Below are positions 1-10,491 of a stretch of DNA of 34,932 nucleotides, piece by piece. The notes beneath the pieces are model-generated. The model had not been told where the DNA came from. It saw only the letters and a program-made list of their open reading frames with translations, and did no database searches. The stretch covers positions 1 to 34,932 of the forward strand of contig JAYMTA010000207.1 of the NCBI GenBank assembly GCA_036897625.1, in the 5' to 3' direction. Source of the stretch: Pelargonium cotyledonis. Its lineage: Eukaryota; Streptophyta; Magnoliopsida; Geraniales; Geraniaceae. Made by a program: the position numbers and the translations under genes. Numbering within the stretch: position 1 is the first letter of the stretch; every line of letters begins with the position of its first letter.

Positions 1-137
1 GGGTGGTTTCTGGGAAGGGGGCCAGGGCGGGGAACGGCCGAGAAATGAGGAGGCTGAGGAGGCGGCAGCCCGGCGGCGCCGCTGATGAGCTGCCTCAGAT
101 CTGTTATGGTGGCATACTGATGATCCTTCCTTTCCAT
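1..137 (-). CDS. Trihelix transcription factor (GT-2/PETAL LOSS-like), N-terminal fragment
   Basis: The minus strand opens with ATG at 137-135 and stays open for 45 codons to the window edge. The start reads MERKDHQYATITDLRQL, followed by a Gly/Ala patch and a Pro-rich stretch (PPPQPPHF, then PRPGPLPRNHP). The short 'QY-x(4)-DLRQL(I/M)' motif followed by Pro/Gly-rich sequence is how GT-2-clade trihelix proteins related to PETAL LOSS begin. In that family a DNA-binding trihelix (Trp-containing tandem helices) and often a second one follow. Both would lie outside the window, so DNA binding cannot be confirmed. The fragment is much more GC-rich than the DNA upstream of it, as expected for this exon. 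The family comprises nuclear regulators of organ and flower development. A plus-strand ORF over the same bases is its shadow. The identification rests on one short motif. Confidence 0.72.
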   Translation of the reverse strand, partial: MERKDHQYATITDLRQLISGAAGLPPPQPPHFSAVPRPGPLPRNH

Positions 138-600
138 CTAGTGTTCTTGAATGTGAAAAAGAAAGCAAAACAGAGAAGGGTTTTTGTATTAGTAGAAGCT
201 AGGTAGGTACTAGTAAGTAGCTAGTAGTGGAAGATCACACACAATCGGCACGGTCGTGTCGTTCACGTAAAAGCTTAAATTTACGCACAGTTTGTATATA
301 AGGGTCCCTCTTTTTCTTCTTCTTCTTCGTCTTCTTCAACTTGTTGAGTTTTTGTGTGGGTTGCTACTGTGTGTGTACTGAGCACTGTTGTGTTTGTGTT
401 TTTTTATTTATTTATAAAAGTCGGTCTCTTTTTTACATTTTTTGGGAGATGGAGTGTTTGGGAAGTAGAGATAATGGGAACAAGAATAGGGAAGCAATGG
501 TCGCAATCGCATGTGTACGTGTTTATTAAAGTGTGATTGTTGAGAAGATGGTGAATGAGGGAAAGACACGTGTTCGTTTTTCAGCCACGGTGTTTTCAGA
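138..600 (-). promoter_or_regulatory. Putative 5' leader and core promoter of the trihelix gene
   Basis: Read on the minus strand, CTTATATAC at 294-301 is a TATA-like element. It lies about 160 nt before the trihelix ATG, so a transcription start near 262-270 and a leader of about 130 nt would fit. A CTT/TTC-rich stretch (310-337 on the plus strand, GAA-rich on the gene's own strand) lies just upstream of the TATA. Further out there is a CACGTG (568-573) and otherwise plain AT-rich DNA. The location and spacing are read from the sequence; promoter function is inferred. Confidence 0.4.
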
Positions 601-1620
601 TCAAAGTTGGTCAGTCTCTCGGTCGTTATGATTGAAAAACTCCATAAAATATTTTGATGGACTTAATCCAAACTACAAGACCTACTATAAAAGACAACGT
701 ACGCCCGTGCAATAGTACGAGTAACCGTGTTTGCGGATGGTTTCACAGACGAGCAACAAATACTTTGCATACATGACATACATGTGATACGAGTACAAAT
801 CGAGACAATCAAACCATAGTCACTAACTAATTGCGATCTGAAATATTAACCCCATCGGATCTCCTTCCACCACCACATTGATCCACCCTACCCGCCACAG
901 CCTCCCGAACTACTTGGATCTCTAGCATGTGGGAACCCATTTCACTTCCGAGCTGTTTAAGTACCGCGCCCACAAATTTATTGGGCCGGGTATGAGTGTT
1001 AATTTGTGACGTGTCGCGCTCTAATAGGTTCATTATTATGATGATTAAGATAAATACAAAAAATAGAGATTATTAATTTTATTAGATAATTATCACTTTA
1101 AAAATAATTATTTATGAATAAGTCTTTCATATAATTTTTTAATTGTTATATGATGAGGTGTCATGATATGGTGCACTGATGATGTAAAACTCTAGTACAC
1201 CCACGGTGCATCAAATATAAATCCTTAAAAATCGAAAGGAATTATAAGTTAGCTAGTTACGTATATTTAAACCATTATCATTATAAATTTGTGTTGTAAC
1301 CTGATAAAAAAAAATTGTCATAATAACGTTAAGAGATATTTATTATTTTAAAATACGATTACTATTAGGAGCTCATCCAATTTGAAATCAGAAAAAACAC
1401 TTCATGAGTGCAAAATTGTCTTTATAGACCGCTTTTCCTCTACCAGCAAAATTAATCAATTAAACACTATTTGTCTATGATTCTATTTCTGGTCTTGATT
1501 TGCATTACTTTTGCCAAACACTGGAAGTCAAATAACTAAAGCATTTGGATTTTGGTCACTTTTTTTTTGTTTCTGTCCATCATCTTTAGAAAATTATTCA
1601 TGGTTCATCAAATTAAAATG
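600..1620. other. Intergenic DNA, no gene recognised
   Basis: This is AT-rich sequence with one more GC-rich patch (about 840-1020). That patch carries a 68-codon minus-strand ORF (827-1033) without a recognisable motif. Its codons give no family resemblance and there is no promoter or splice context, so I do not call it a gene. It could be an old fragment of a mobile element. Confidence 0.5.
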
Positions 1621-1634
1621 ATTAAAGTATTGTT
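1621..1634. repeat. SINE target-site duplication, left copy
   Basis: This is a 14-bp sequence identical to 1824-1837. The two copies flank the SINE at 1635-1823 exactly. Confidence 0.85.
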
Positions 1635-1823
1635 TTTTTTTTAAATTGATATTTATTTATTTTTTATTATTATTATCTTTTTTAAATTAACTAGTTGAGC
1701 TACATAATAGGAGTAGCTTTCTCCTATAAACCCATCACTACCTCACCCGACGTAATGAGATTAGAATCACGATCTCTTACATGGAGATGTGAGTCTTGAC
1801 CATTGCGCCATCCCCTAGGGGAC
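1635..1823 (-). mobile_element. tRNA-derived SINE with 14-bp target-site duplication
   Basis: On the minus strand the element starts at its tRNA-like head. It has an RNA polymerase III box A, TGGCGCAATGG (1810-1800), and a box B-like GATTCTAATC (1768-1759) about 30 nt further on. The body then becomes A-rich and ends in an A run next to 1635. The 14-bp sequence attaaagtattgtt occurs immediately on both sides (1621-1634 and 1824-1837), which is the target duplication expected of LINE-mediated SINE insertion. The perfect duplication suggests a fairly recent insertion. Both pol III boxes, the A-rich tail and the duplication are visible. The family name cannot be given. Confidence 0.88.
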
Positions 1824-1837
1824 ATTAAAGTATTGTT
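1824..1837. repeat. SINE target-site duplication, right copy
   Basis: Identical to 1621-1634. It abuts the 5' (tRNA-like) end of the minus-strand SINE. Confidence 0.85.
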
Positions 1838-2630
1838 AATAATTAAAAAAGATACTTTATTATATGATTAAACTTTAAGCCTTGAAAATTTTGGAGTGTC
1901 CCGCCTTTTAAACATTTTTGTTACAATTATTTCTTCCTGAAGCCAATGTCTAAAATCGTACAGGAAATTGCATGTTTGTATAATAGTAATACATAAATAA
2001 ATATTATTTTTGTCCCTAATTTAGAATATAAAATGTAAATAATGAGATTTCTTGATCTCATGTTCCAGTAGTTCGATTCGAGAAATTTTGTGCACACCCA
2101 GCTAGTTACATTCTGGGAGCCCTTTATCGTTCTCCGCCAAAACATGGCAGAAAAGGTCGGATAACAATGAAATTTTTACCTTCCCGCTATCAAAATAGAT
2201 ATAAATTAAATGTAATTCTCTCCTAGATGCAAATTTTGCAACCACAAAAGCTCACTCTTTAAGGAGTCAACAATTACAGTTTTTGACTTGGAGATGAGTG
2301 TGGGACAGACACACCATGATCATCACTGCCAGTGTCTGCACATACATATACATATGTAGCACAGAGCAATTTCAGTTTCATCAATGGCACAAATGAAATT
2401 TATTCAGGAACCACCAACATATATGCTTGCTAAATTGATGGGTAAATTAAAATAAAATATCATGTAGTACCTTAATTAAATGTCGGACCCATCTGCATCA
2501 GGTCTTACATTAATAAATAAATAAATAGTCTCTGCCCACCTGCTACATGGATGGTACGGCCTTTGCATTGTAAATACGAGCGAGGCCATGTGATTCAAAA
2601 TCCATGCACCAATATTTGTTCGGAAATAAT
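1838..2630. other. Intergenic AT-rich DNA, nothing recognised
   Basis: No convincing ORF, RNA gene or repeat was seen. A 72-codon minus-strand ORF (1927-2145) is made of low-complexity hydrophobic codons and has no motif. Confidence 0.5.
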
Positions 2631-2868
2631 TACTCTCTCCGTTCTAAAATGAGTGTCCTCTTTTTTATTTTGAGAAAAATTAAGAAGAAGTTAATTAATG
2701 TGGTATGTTTACTATTATATCCTTGTGATTATAGATTCTAACTAACTTTTTATGAAGGTATTATTGACAATTCATACGTAACTAACTTACCAGAAAAGAA
2801 AACAAGACACTTATTTTGGGACAAAAATGCAATTGAAACAAGACACTCTTTTTGGGACGGAGAAAGTA
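2631..2868. mobile_element. Stowaway-type (Tc1/mariner) MITE
   Basis: The element begins TA-CTCTCTCCGTTCTAAAATGAGTG and ends with the inverted counterpart CACTCTTTTTGGGACGGAGAAAG-TA. The TA dinucleotides at 2631-2632 and 2867-2868 are the expected target duplication. Termini of the CTCCCTCCGTCCCAAAAT type are the hallmark of plant Stowaway MITEs mobilised by Mariner-like transposases. The length of about 235 bp is typical and there is no coding capacity. The right terminus is partly doubled: 2803-2822 and 2839-2858 are nearly identical. Confidence 0.9.
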
Positions 2869-3098
2869 TAAAAATTCACGTGTTTATTATTTTTGTTCTG
2901 TTATGATGATAAAATGTATCTCCAATTAGTAATATGATTATTATCAAATGATCTCTGGTTTTAATAATGTTAAATTTTAATATATTCTTCTAAAGAAATT
3001 AAATTATTGACCATAGAATTCTAGCAATTAATATATGTATGTGTATATGTATGTACAAAGATCACACCATATTATAATTTTTAAGCATACTTGTTTTA

Positions 3099-3120
3099 AT
3101 ATATATATATATATATATAT
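3099..3120. repeat. (AT)n microsatellite
   Basis: Eleven uninterrupted AT units lie in intergenic DNA. Confidence 0.95.
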
Positions 3121-3830
3121 GCATGGAAGTTAGATGACCATTTGATTGAATTTTTTAGTGAATTGTTGTAGACTCAAGTCATAGGTGACTCAGTACACAT
3201 GGACTAATGCTTTAATTAAATTGCTCTCTGTTCATGTGATATTATATACACACACTTCTACTATATCAGAGCTAAAAACTTTTGGACTCGAGCCCAAATG
3301 TATGCCATCGGTCTAACTGTTTGCGCTAGAAACCGATTTCACTAACGTGTACATTCATACAAATAATCGTGTTTTGTGTCTGAAACTAAAATCGGACGCA
3401 AAATCAAATCTAATTAAAAAAACATGCAGATAATAATTAGGGGACTGGATTAAACGGTTTGAAACCCGATTCGACAACTGAAGCATTGTCTGTGAGTTTC
3501 TGAGAGGAGAGTCAGAAAAAAGATGATACAGAACTGAGATATGATAGCTTTTGACGGGAGGACCAGAACGTTCCACTTCCATCCCATGCACCATGCAAAT
3601 TCATATTTATTTAATTTAATTAAACAACACCAATAATAGAGATGAAACTGATTGGCTCATAATCAATGCTGATCAGGTGCTGCGGCAGCCACCGCCTCTG
3701 CCCTGGTCTCGCAGGCCTGGGTCCACCATTTTGTTGCCTTTTTGTGACCTTGAACGGAAGGATGAGAGTACTTGAGATAAAATAAATGTAATGGACTATT
3801 TTGCCCCGTGAACAGAGAGTCTTGACTCTT

Positions 3831-3927
3831 GAGATCGACACGGGCGTGCCCTTGGTGAAGACACCCCATTAAGACCTCTTGGGTGAACACTACAGAGAGT
3901 GTTGAGATCGACACGGGCGTGCCCTTG
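3831..3927. repeat. 24-bp direct repeat, two copies 73 bp apart
   Basis: The sequence gagatcgacacgggcgtgcc plus cttg (24 bp in all) occurs exactly at 3831-3854 and 3904-3927. Each copy is preceded by a related 'acagagagt' motif, so a longer segment of about 73 bp was probably duplicated and has since diverged. The copies are GC-rich compared with their surroundings. No gene was recognised. Confidence 0.85.
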
Positions 3928-4567
3928 TACACACACACGATCAATTAATTAGAGATGGTGATTGTAGATAAGAAGAGAAACAAAGGATGATTAGGTATAA
4001 TATATATAAATGTGAGAGAATCTCCGATTGGTGAGGGTGGAAATGGGACCACCACCGGCACGATGGCTTTGGAATTGGAGGAGGGACCCATACTCCGATA
4101 GCGAAAGCACCGTGGAGATAGATAGAGACTCTCAATAATTACACCATGAATGACGGGTTCTGTTCTGTTCTGTTCTTTTCAATATTCAATTTCGTCTTCA
4201 CTTTTTGGGAGCAACACCTATTGATTTTAGTTTTGAACGTAGCTTTTCGGTGATGCTAGTCAATGGAGGATCTGATTGCGGGCCGGAAAATATGCCTCAC
4301 TTCGGCTGTTATGGGCCCATGGGCTTCGCCCGAATCACAATATCAATTATCTCATTTATGTTGCTAAAAATAGTATCCAATAGTGAACAATATAATTTTT
4401 AGATTTTTTTTTTTTTGTGACAATTGAATAAAATGACCTGAATTTTGGTGCACTTTACCAACAAACAACTATCTATGTAGGTTAAGGAAGAGAGTGAATC
4501 CAACAAATTAAGCGATTACCAAAATATGTAGAGGCAACCTTTTGATATAATCAGTTTTTCAATCAAT
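3928..4567. other. 3' flank of the BDP1 gene
   Basis: This stretch lies between the 24-bp repeat and the BDP1 stop codon. It should contain the BDP1 3' UTR, which on the minus strand runs from 4567 downward. I could not fix a polyadenylation signal. No other gene was recognised, and the short ORFs here lack any motif. Confidence 0.45.
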
Positions 4568-4802
4568 TCAGTATTCACATCTGTAATCATCCTCAATTTC
4601 ATCAAACTGCTGAGGACTATATAATTTTGCTGCGCTGTCTTCTGCTTCTGGATCGCTAGTGGCAGCGTTACCTCCAGCCTCCCCATTCTGGTCCGGTTTT
4701 GTTGCTTCATCCTGCAAGATTGATGCAAGCAGCTCAAATATGGCTTTGGTCCAAACGGAAACGATGATGAAAAGTACACACAAGTCAGAAGTAACTCTTC
4801 CA

Positions 4803-4835
<33 letters not shown>

Positions 4836-5183
4836 GCACAGACACTCATCTTCTCAACGTATACATGTCCGACACATATCTGACACTTGGACATTCTACA
4901 AATACGTGTCCCTCAATTTCTTAATAATGGTTTTAAGAAATGTGTATCAGATAACTTACATGTCCCCCTGTTTTTTTTTTTTCTTCTAAAAATGGATTGA
5001 TTGAACGAGTCCGACTCTCTAAAACATATTGACGAGCTTGATTTGATGCAATTTATAGGCACTAATATAGATAATAAAAATGATCGTTTATTATTATTGA
5101 ACATATTCTTTGTGTATCGTGTTTGTGATGTTATAAAATTTGTGTCATCATATCCGTGTTCGGTCATATATATATATATATAT

Positions 5184-5243
<60 letters not shown>

Positions 5244-6624
5244 CAGTGTTTTCGGGAGTTAACTCTTCCATGTCTCCCTTGCCTGTCACACCAATTGTCT
5301 CACTTCCATCCAACTCCTCTTCTGCCTTACCAGCAGCTTGTTTGAGCTGCTCGATCATCATTTCAAAATGAGAATGATCTGCAAGAGAAAATCAGATAAG
5401 AACACTACAGGTTTCAAACATAAAGTGAAGCCTAAAATTAAAATCAGAAACCCACTGCTGTTGGCTTGCTTTGGGTAGCAACACAGCATATCTTTTTTCT
5501 AGATGTCATGAATACACAAACAATTCAAAACCACTCCAACATATTGCACATTCCAAAAGTATTATGTGTGCATCAGCATCTTATAGATATTCCGAGAGAA
5601 TGAGAGAGATTTTACCTTTGGCGCGGTTCTGCACAGCTTCACTAAGCCTTAGTGGATGTTGACGCTCTTCCTTCTTTAGCTTCAACTTGATTTGCCGACG
5701 AGTCCGATCAGGAAATAGTAGTTGTATCATCGATAAATCAATTCCAAACTCGCGGATACACTAAAATACAAATACAGTTAGAATAGATGAAAATTTGAAA
5801 TACTACATGAAAGCCCAAATATTCAAGCAATGCATGACACGAGGAAGGAAATACATCAATCCAGCAAATGCATGACACGAGGAAGGAAATACATCAATCC
5901 AGCAAATCAAGAGAACAGCCAGTTGAACGATGAATACATCATACTAGCATGACAAGAGTAAAGAAACACAACCTTGAGGCAACAAACTAAAAGATTTGAG
6001 TGCATACTAAAAACGAAATGTCAAAATTCAGTCATAGATGGCTAAATGTTGACTTGTCCAGAAAATTGATGAATCACAACTTTGAATAAATCATAAACCA
6101 AGATATATTTGCTTTGGCTGATGAACTAGTATACAGTAGTTGCATTATGATGCACATAAGCAAAAGAGTGTAAATGCTCCTTTACCTTGTAAAATAATTC
6201 ATCGTCTTGTCTTGACCATTTTACACTGCATGTTTTATCCATGTAAGACTGATAATTGAAGAAAGGGGAAGTCATTTGAACTGCTTCAGCTTCTTGATTG
6301 TCTGTAAAACTAAAATCTCTATTTCGTTCTGTCTCAAAGGTCTCTTCTTCATAATGGAAAGTTTCATTCTCAGCACTGCATGGAAGATGTTGTAGCCAAA
6401 AAAATTAAAACAATGCACCTCATAATATCGTAGAAGAAAACACAAAGAACTACAAACGAGAAGTAATCTCATAAATGCAGAAACTACAGTTTAAAAACAG
6501 CAATAGCACTGAATTTGTACACGTGCAAATTTCAGCATATTAGGTTCAGTTCAATAAATGGCACTCTGTTTTGGTTGACAATTGATGTCACAATGGTTTA
6601 AAACATATTGCTCGAGCAGAAAAG

Positions 6625-6664
<40 letters not shown>

Positions 6665-9600
6665 CCCCTAACAGCATAGCACTGTTCAAACCAACAGGAC
6701 AGATCAGACACGAAAAAAGCCATAAAGGTTGTATTGGGATGAGACTACGACATTAATAAGAATTAAAAGAACAACAAATTACAAAAAAGGGATAGGAGAG
6801 CAATAGATTGAGGTGTTGAAAATTTTTAATATTACAAAGGACAATTTTAAAACCCATATATATGGCTGCATTACACAACACCTTTCCACAACTTAACTAT
6901 CGTATAAACAAATTTAGCTTGGAAACAATGAAGATTGGTACCTCTGATAGGTTAAAGGTTTTGATTTTGCATCTTTATTCTGCATTTGAGAAACGGTTGG
7001 GGACAAAGAAAGACATAAGCAATGTTGGAATTAGCAAACAATACTAACATGTGGCAATGGAGAGCAAAGTGAGAAATGAAAATTTTAGTAGTTTCCACTT
7101 GTCAAAATAAAGGTAGAAAGGTAAATTGTATACCTCCATCCGTTCCTTATGCAAATAGAGCATAATTAATTCCTTGATGGGCACCTTCGTAAAATCAAGT
7201 TCATCCTCTGGGGTTTCAAGCAAAGTTCTGTCCACTACACGACAAATACAATTGATTAAATTATGGATAAAAAGAATGATACCAGCTCGCAATAATCAAA
7301 ACCAGGTAGTAGCAGTACCCTGTCTTCTGGTACGCCGCATTGAATGAGAGAACTTTTTGGGAGGTTGTTTGGTAGATAATTGGTCTGTTTCTTTATTGAC
7401 CCTCTTGCGTTTTCTAACTGGTTTTTCACTATCAGCAACTGACTTCTTCCTTGGAGCCCTTTTCTTCTCAGATGCACTTCCCTCTCCACATTCGTCATTG
7501 CCATCCTCAGCTTCATCAACAGCAGAGTTACTGAGAGTTTTGGTGTGGAATTCACTATTATCATCAGCCTCGTCATCAGATTCATCAATAAGCTCACATA
7601 CTACACCCTTCCTCAGTTGTATTGATGATTTCCCACCTTTGCCCTTGTCACCCGCAGCAGAGGATTTTTTGGACTTCTGACTACAGTCAAATACATTCGA
7701 GGTTTTTCTTTTCCTGCTTGTAGCACCCTGAGAAACCCAACAGGCCAGAGCTGAATTAATACAAGTAAGAAAGTATCTTATTTCAAGTCAAAGGAAATGC
7801 ACAGAAAACTATTGTTGCTAAACTCTTCATACCATTTTCCCAAGAGGAACATCCTTTGACAGCGGATTATTTTCCAACACAGCATCATCTAGGTGAGATG
7901 TTTCAGCATGGTTTTTTGGTTCTTCATATACTGGAAGTGTTGATGCCAGACAATCTGGGGGATCAGAATCACCAAACCTCATAGATGAGTATACAAAGCA
8001 GGCTCAACACATAACAAGGAAATAAAACAGATATGAAAGGGAGCTGAGTTGAAGATACCTGATGCAATGCTGCCCCCAAGCATAGTATCTCGACTTTCAA
8101 ACTCAGATATAGCTCCTCTTTCCTGAAACAAACCAATTTCATGGCCACATTAAACTTGGGAATTAAAGCAAGAAATACAAAACTTGTTATATAAATACAG
8201 ATCCTTACCTCTGTTCTCAATCCCAACTCAAAATCATTACTAGGAGCATCAGCTACCATGAAGCTTGCTGGATCTTTGGTAATACAATCTGATGAGTCAG
8301 TAGAACCAGGAGCTGAAATGCCAGATTTGTACTTTGAACTGTCTTCATTGGAGGCGTGAAGGTTTGGTGTTTCATGATGGATTTTGCTTGTTGCACGCAC
8401 TGCCAATAGCAATCAAGTAAGTGCTCTTTGACAGTGAAAAAAAATACTAAACAAAATGAATCAATAATAGCAGAGGTTTCCATAACTAACCCATCTCCCT
8501 TGAAGGTTGGGTAAGAAAATCATCAAGCACTTCCAACCCCAAAAAAATGTCTGCATTCTGAGATTCACAGAAAACAAAAATCAAATAATGCAAAACACGG
8601 ATACCATGGAAGAGATTAATTTTTCTCACCTCACGTGCTGAACAAGCACCACTATCAGGCATAACATTCGCAAATGGTGCAGCATCCTTTGTGTTAAGTT
8701 TGGATGAAGTGTTCACTATTCCAGAGCTTCTACTATCATCTTTGGCACCCTGGATTTCTGAGGCAGCTCCGGAAGAAACAAGGACATCTTTTTGTATATT
8801 GGGGACAGTGGCAGATGGTTTTGCATGCTTCTCCTTTGTAGCATTTGGGACATCAGAAGCAACTGATGCAGACAAATCTTTTCTCGGCTTGGGCTTGACT
8901 TTGGGATGAAACTTGCCACTAGCCCGAGCTGAGAAAAAAAAAGCAATATATTATCACAATTCACAAGGCAACGACATATGCAAAGGAGCGTTTTATACCA
9001 TTCCTTGTCACGGGCTCAAGAAGTATATCATCAAAAGCGTCCAAACCAAGCTCCATAGACTCTGCTATCCAAATTTAACATCACAAACTGATAATGAGTA
9101 TTTATTCCAAGCTAATTGAACAAATAAATAATTCAGATGCAACAGGATAATATATGTATGTCATCTCAAACAAAATGCTAGAATAATAAGTAACAACATA
9201 TCATATAGAAGAAACATGAGAATTTTTTAAAATCTCTACGACTACTGTCAAACAGCCAGACCTTCAAAGCCTATGACATAACAGAAATGTAACAATGATA
9301 CATTAAAATACAATTAAAGGCATTCGAAATTGAATTATACAATAATTGATAGGAGTTTCATAAACCGATGTAAAGAATATAGACTGTATTGGTTGTCCCT
9401 CCAAACTGAATGGCCCAATTCATATTTTGTGTAGTATTAGGTGACAGAAATTTGCCACCATAATGAGGCAAATTATAAAATTGGAAACTATTATGTCAAA
9501 ATGTTGGAATGAAGGATATTTCATAAACACACAAAAAATAATCCTATTGTGCTTCTGTGACAAAGGTCCTCCCCTCATGATGATGAATTGCAAGCTTCAA

Positions 9601-10491
9601 CTGCCATACAGCTTAAAAATGTAGCAATCCATAACACCAAAACAAGTCTTCTTACTACCTCAAGACAACAAATATTTAATCATCATCGGAACTGCACCAC
9701 AATAATATCCCTTGGATAAGTTGGTTAGAACTTAAGAAGTGAGACGTTACACTCATTTTGGAACAAAAGAAGTATTGTACTGACAATTCCAAGAAAAACA
9801 AATAAAAAATAGGATTAACTACCATTTTAGTGCCCCAATTATTAGTATGAACTAAATTTATGCCAACATATGGTACCTCATATATTAGAAAAACGACCAA
9901 AATGGTCCTGACGCTAAGTACCGTTAACTTTGCTGACATGCCTTACAAAATAAACAAAAGTGTATATTAATTGCAAAATCAGCATTGACATGACATTTCA
10001 TTATTGCTTTTTCAGTCGCATCCAATATATAATGACTCGGAAGCAAAACTAACAGAAAAGTTTTTGTTATCTAACATACCATTTTATTCCTTTTTCTAAT
10101 ATTTGATGGAAAGTATCCAAATTAACCTAGCCTAACAATTGGCCACTAAAATGGCAGTTGATCCTTAAAAAAAAAAAAAAAAAAACAAATGCACCTTGCA
10201 GTTCCCATTACACATACATCAAATAGTTCTAACTTCTAGCAACTCCCACAGTTCAGTAAAAAAGATTAAGAACATCATACAATATTTATTAAACATGAAA
10301 CGCAACCAAAACTAACATATATATAGAAGCTAACATTTCTCAAGGTCAATTCTGCGATTGACGCCGACTCCTCCCACAGAACAAGAATAGAAACTCCCCG
10401 AAACCAGAAGGAAACTGAACACCCTAGATTCAGGCGATAATTGAACACAAAGCACAACGAAAAGGAACGGGAGAGAGAACTGACCCGACAT
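4568..10491 (-). CDS. BDP1: Transcription factor IIIB subunit B'' (BDP1), SANT/Myb-like
   Basis: BDP1 is the SANT-domain subunit of TFIIIB, which with TBP and BRF1 recruits RNA polymerase III to tRNA, 5S and U6 genes in the nucleus. Coding exons read from the minus strand, all with GT-AG borders and matching phases, are 10491-10485, 9061-8999, 8928-8630, 8557-8491, 8399-8209, 8122-8059, 7954-7833, 7727-7319, 7234-7134, 6979-6942, 6375-6186, 5760-5616, 5378-5245 and 4711-4568. Starting at the ATG at 9056 the protein is 653 aa; using the 7-nt exon at 10491 it is 657 aa. In the 653-aa numbering the N-terminus MELGLDAFDDILLEP is the conserved plant B'' start. Basic nuclear-localisation clusters lie at about 270-300 and 355-377, acidic Ser/Asp-rich stretches lie between them, KFSHSMRRTRR is near 392-403, and the SANT domain spans about 501-549 (KWSRQDDELFYK, FGIDLSMIQLLFP, RTRRQIKLKLKKEE). 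The C-terminal tail is acidic. The frame is intact throughout. Confidence 0.93.
4804..4831. repeat. (GA)n microsatellite in BDP1 intron 13
   Basis: This is an uninterrupted GA run, reading TC on the gene's own strand. It lies about 90 nt before the acceptor of the last exon. Confidence 0.95.
5166..5240. repeat. Compound (AT)n-(GA)n microsatellite beside the BDP1 intron 13 donor
   Basis: AT units (5166-5184) run into a GA array of about 56 nt ending at 5240. On the gene strand the intron starts GTAT and enters the TC array at once, so the array almost touches the 5' splice site at 5244. Its translations in other frames (Ser-Leu or Arg-Glu repeats) are artefacts. Confidence 0.95.
5831..5906. 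repeat. Perfect 38-bp tandem duplication in BDP1 intron 11
   Basis: The segment 5831-5868 is repeated base for base at 5869-5906. It lies inside the intron between the two exons that encode the SANT domain. The lack of divergence suggests a recent duplication. Confidence 0.95.
6626..6664. repeat. Compound (GT)n-(GA)n microsatellite in BDP1 intron 10
   Basis: About nine GT units pass directly into about ten GA units within the intron downstream of the 38-nt exon. Confidence 0.93.
9811..10166. mobile_element. MITE-like element with about 23-bp inverted termini in BDP1 intron 1
   Basis: The left end AGGATTAACTACCATTTTAG (9811 onward) matches the reverse complement of the right end, AAGGATCAACTGCCATTTTAG (reading from 10166 down), with two substitutions. 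The interior of about 310 bp is AT-rich and has no coding capacity. It is followed by an A run (10167-10184). Size, AT content and intronic location fit a non-autonomous DNA transposon. No clear target duplication was found and the superfamily is uncertain. Confidence 0.65.

Noticed and set aside
3..206. Plus-strand ORF at the left edge
   Set aside because: It is the complement of the trihelix N-terminus, where the GC-rich codons keep several frames open.
827..1033. 68-codon minus-strand ORF with a fairly natural amino-acid mix
   Set aside because: It has no recognisable domain, neighbour or promoter. It could be an element relic, but this cannot be supported.
1759..1810. Possible tRNA gene
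   Set aside because: The boxes belong to a SINE head. There is no complete cloverleaf or acceptor stem, and the flanking target duplication shows it is a retroposon.
5001..5361. ORFs on both strands with Arg-Glu or Ser-Leu repeats
   Set aside because: They are translations of the GA/CT microsatellite and of a BDP1 exon in the wrong frame.
7357..7680. 107-codon plus-strand ORF
   Set aside because: It is the shadow of BDP1 exon 7727-7319 on the opposite strand.
9735..9785. Stowaway-like half terminus (acactcattttggaacaaaagaagta)
   Set aside because: Only one degenerate end is seen; no matching partner was found nearby.
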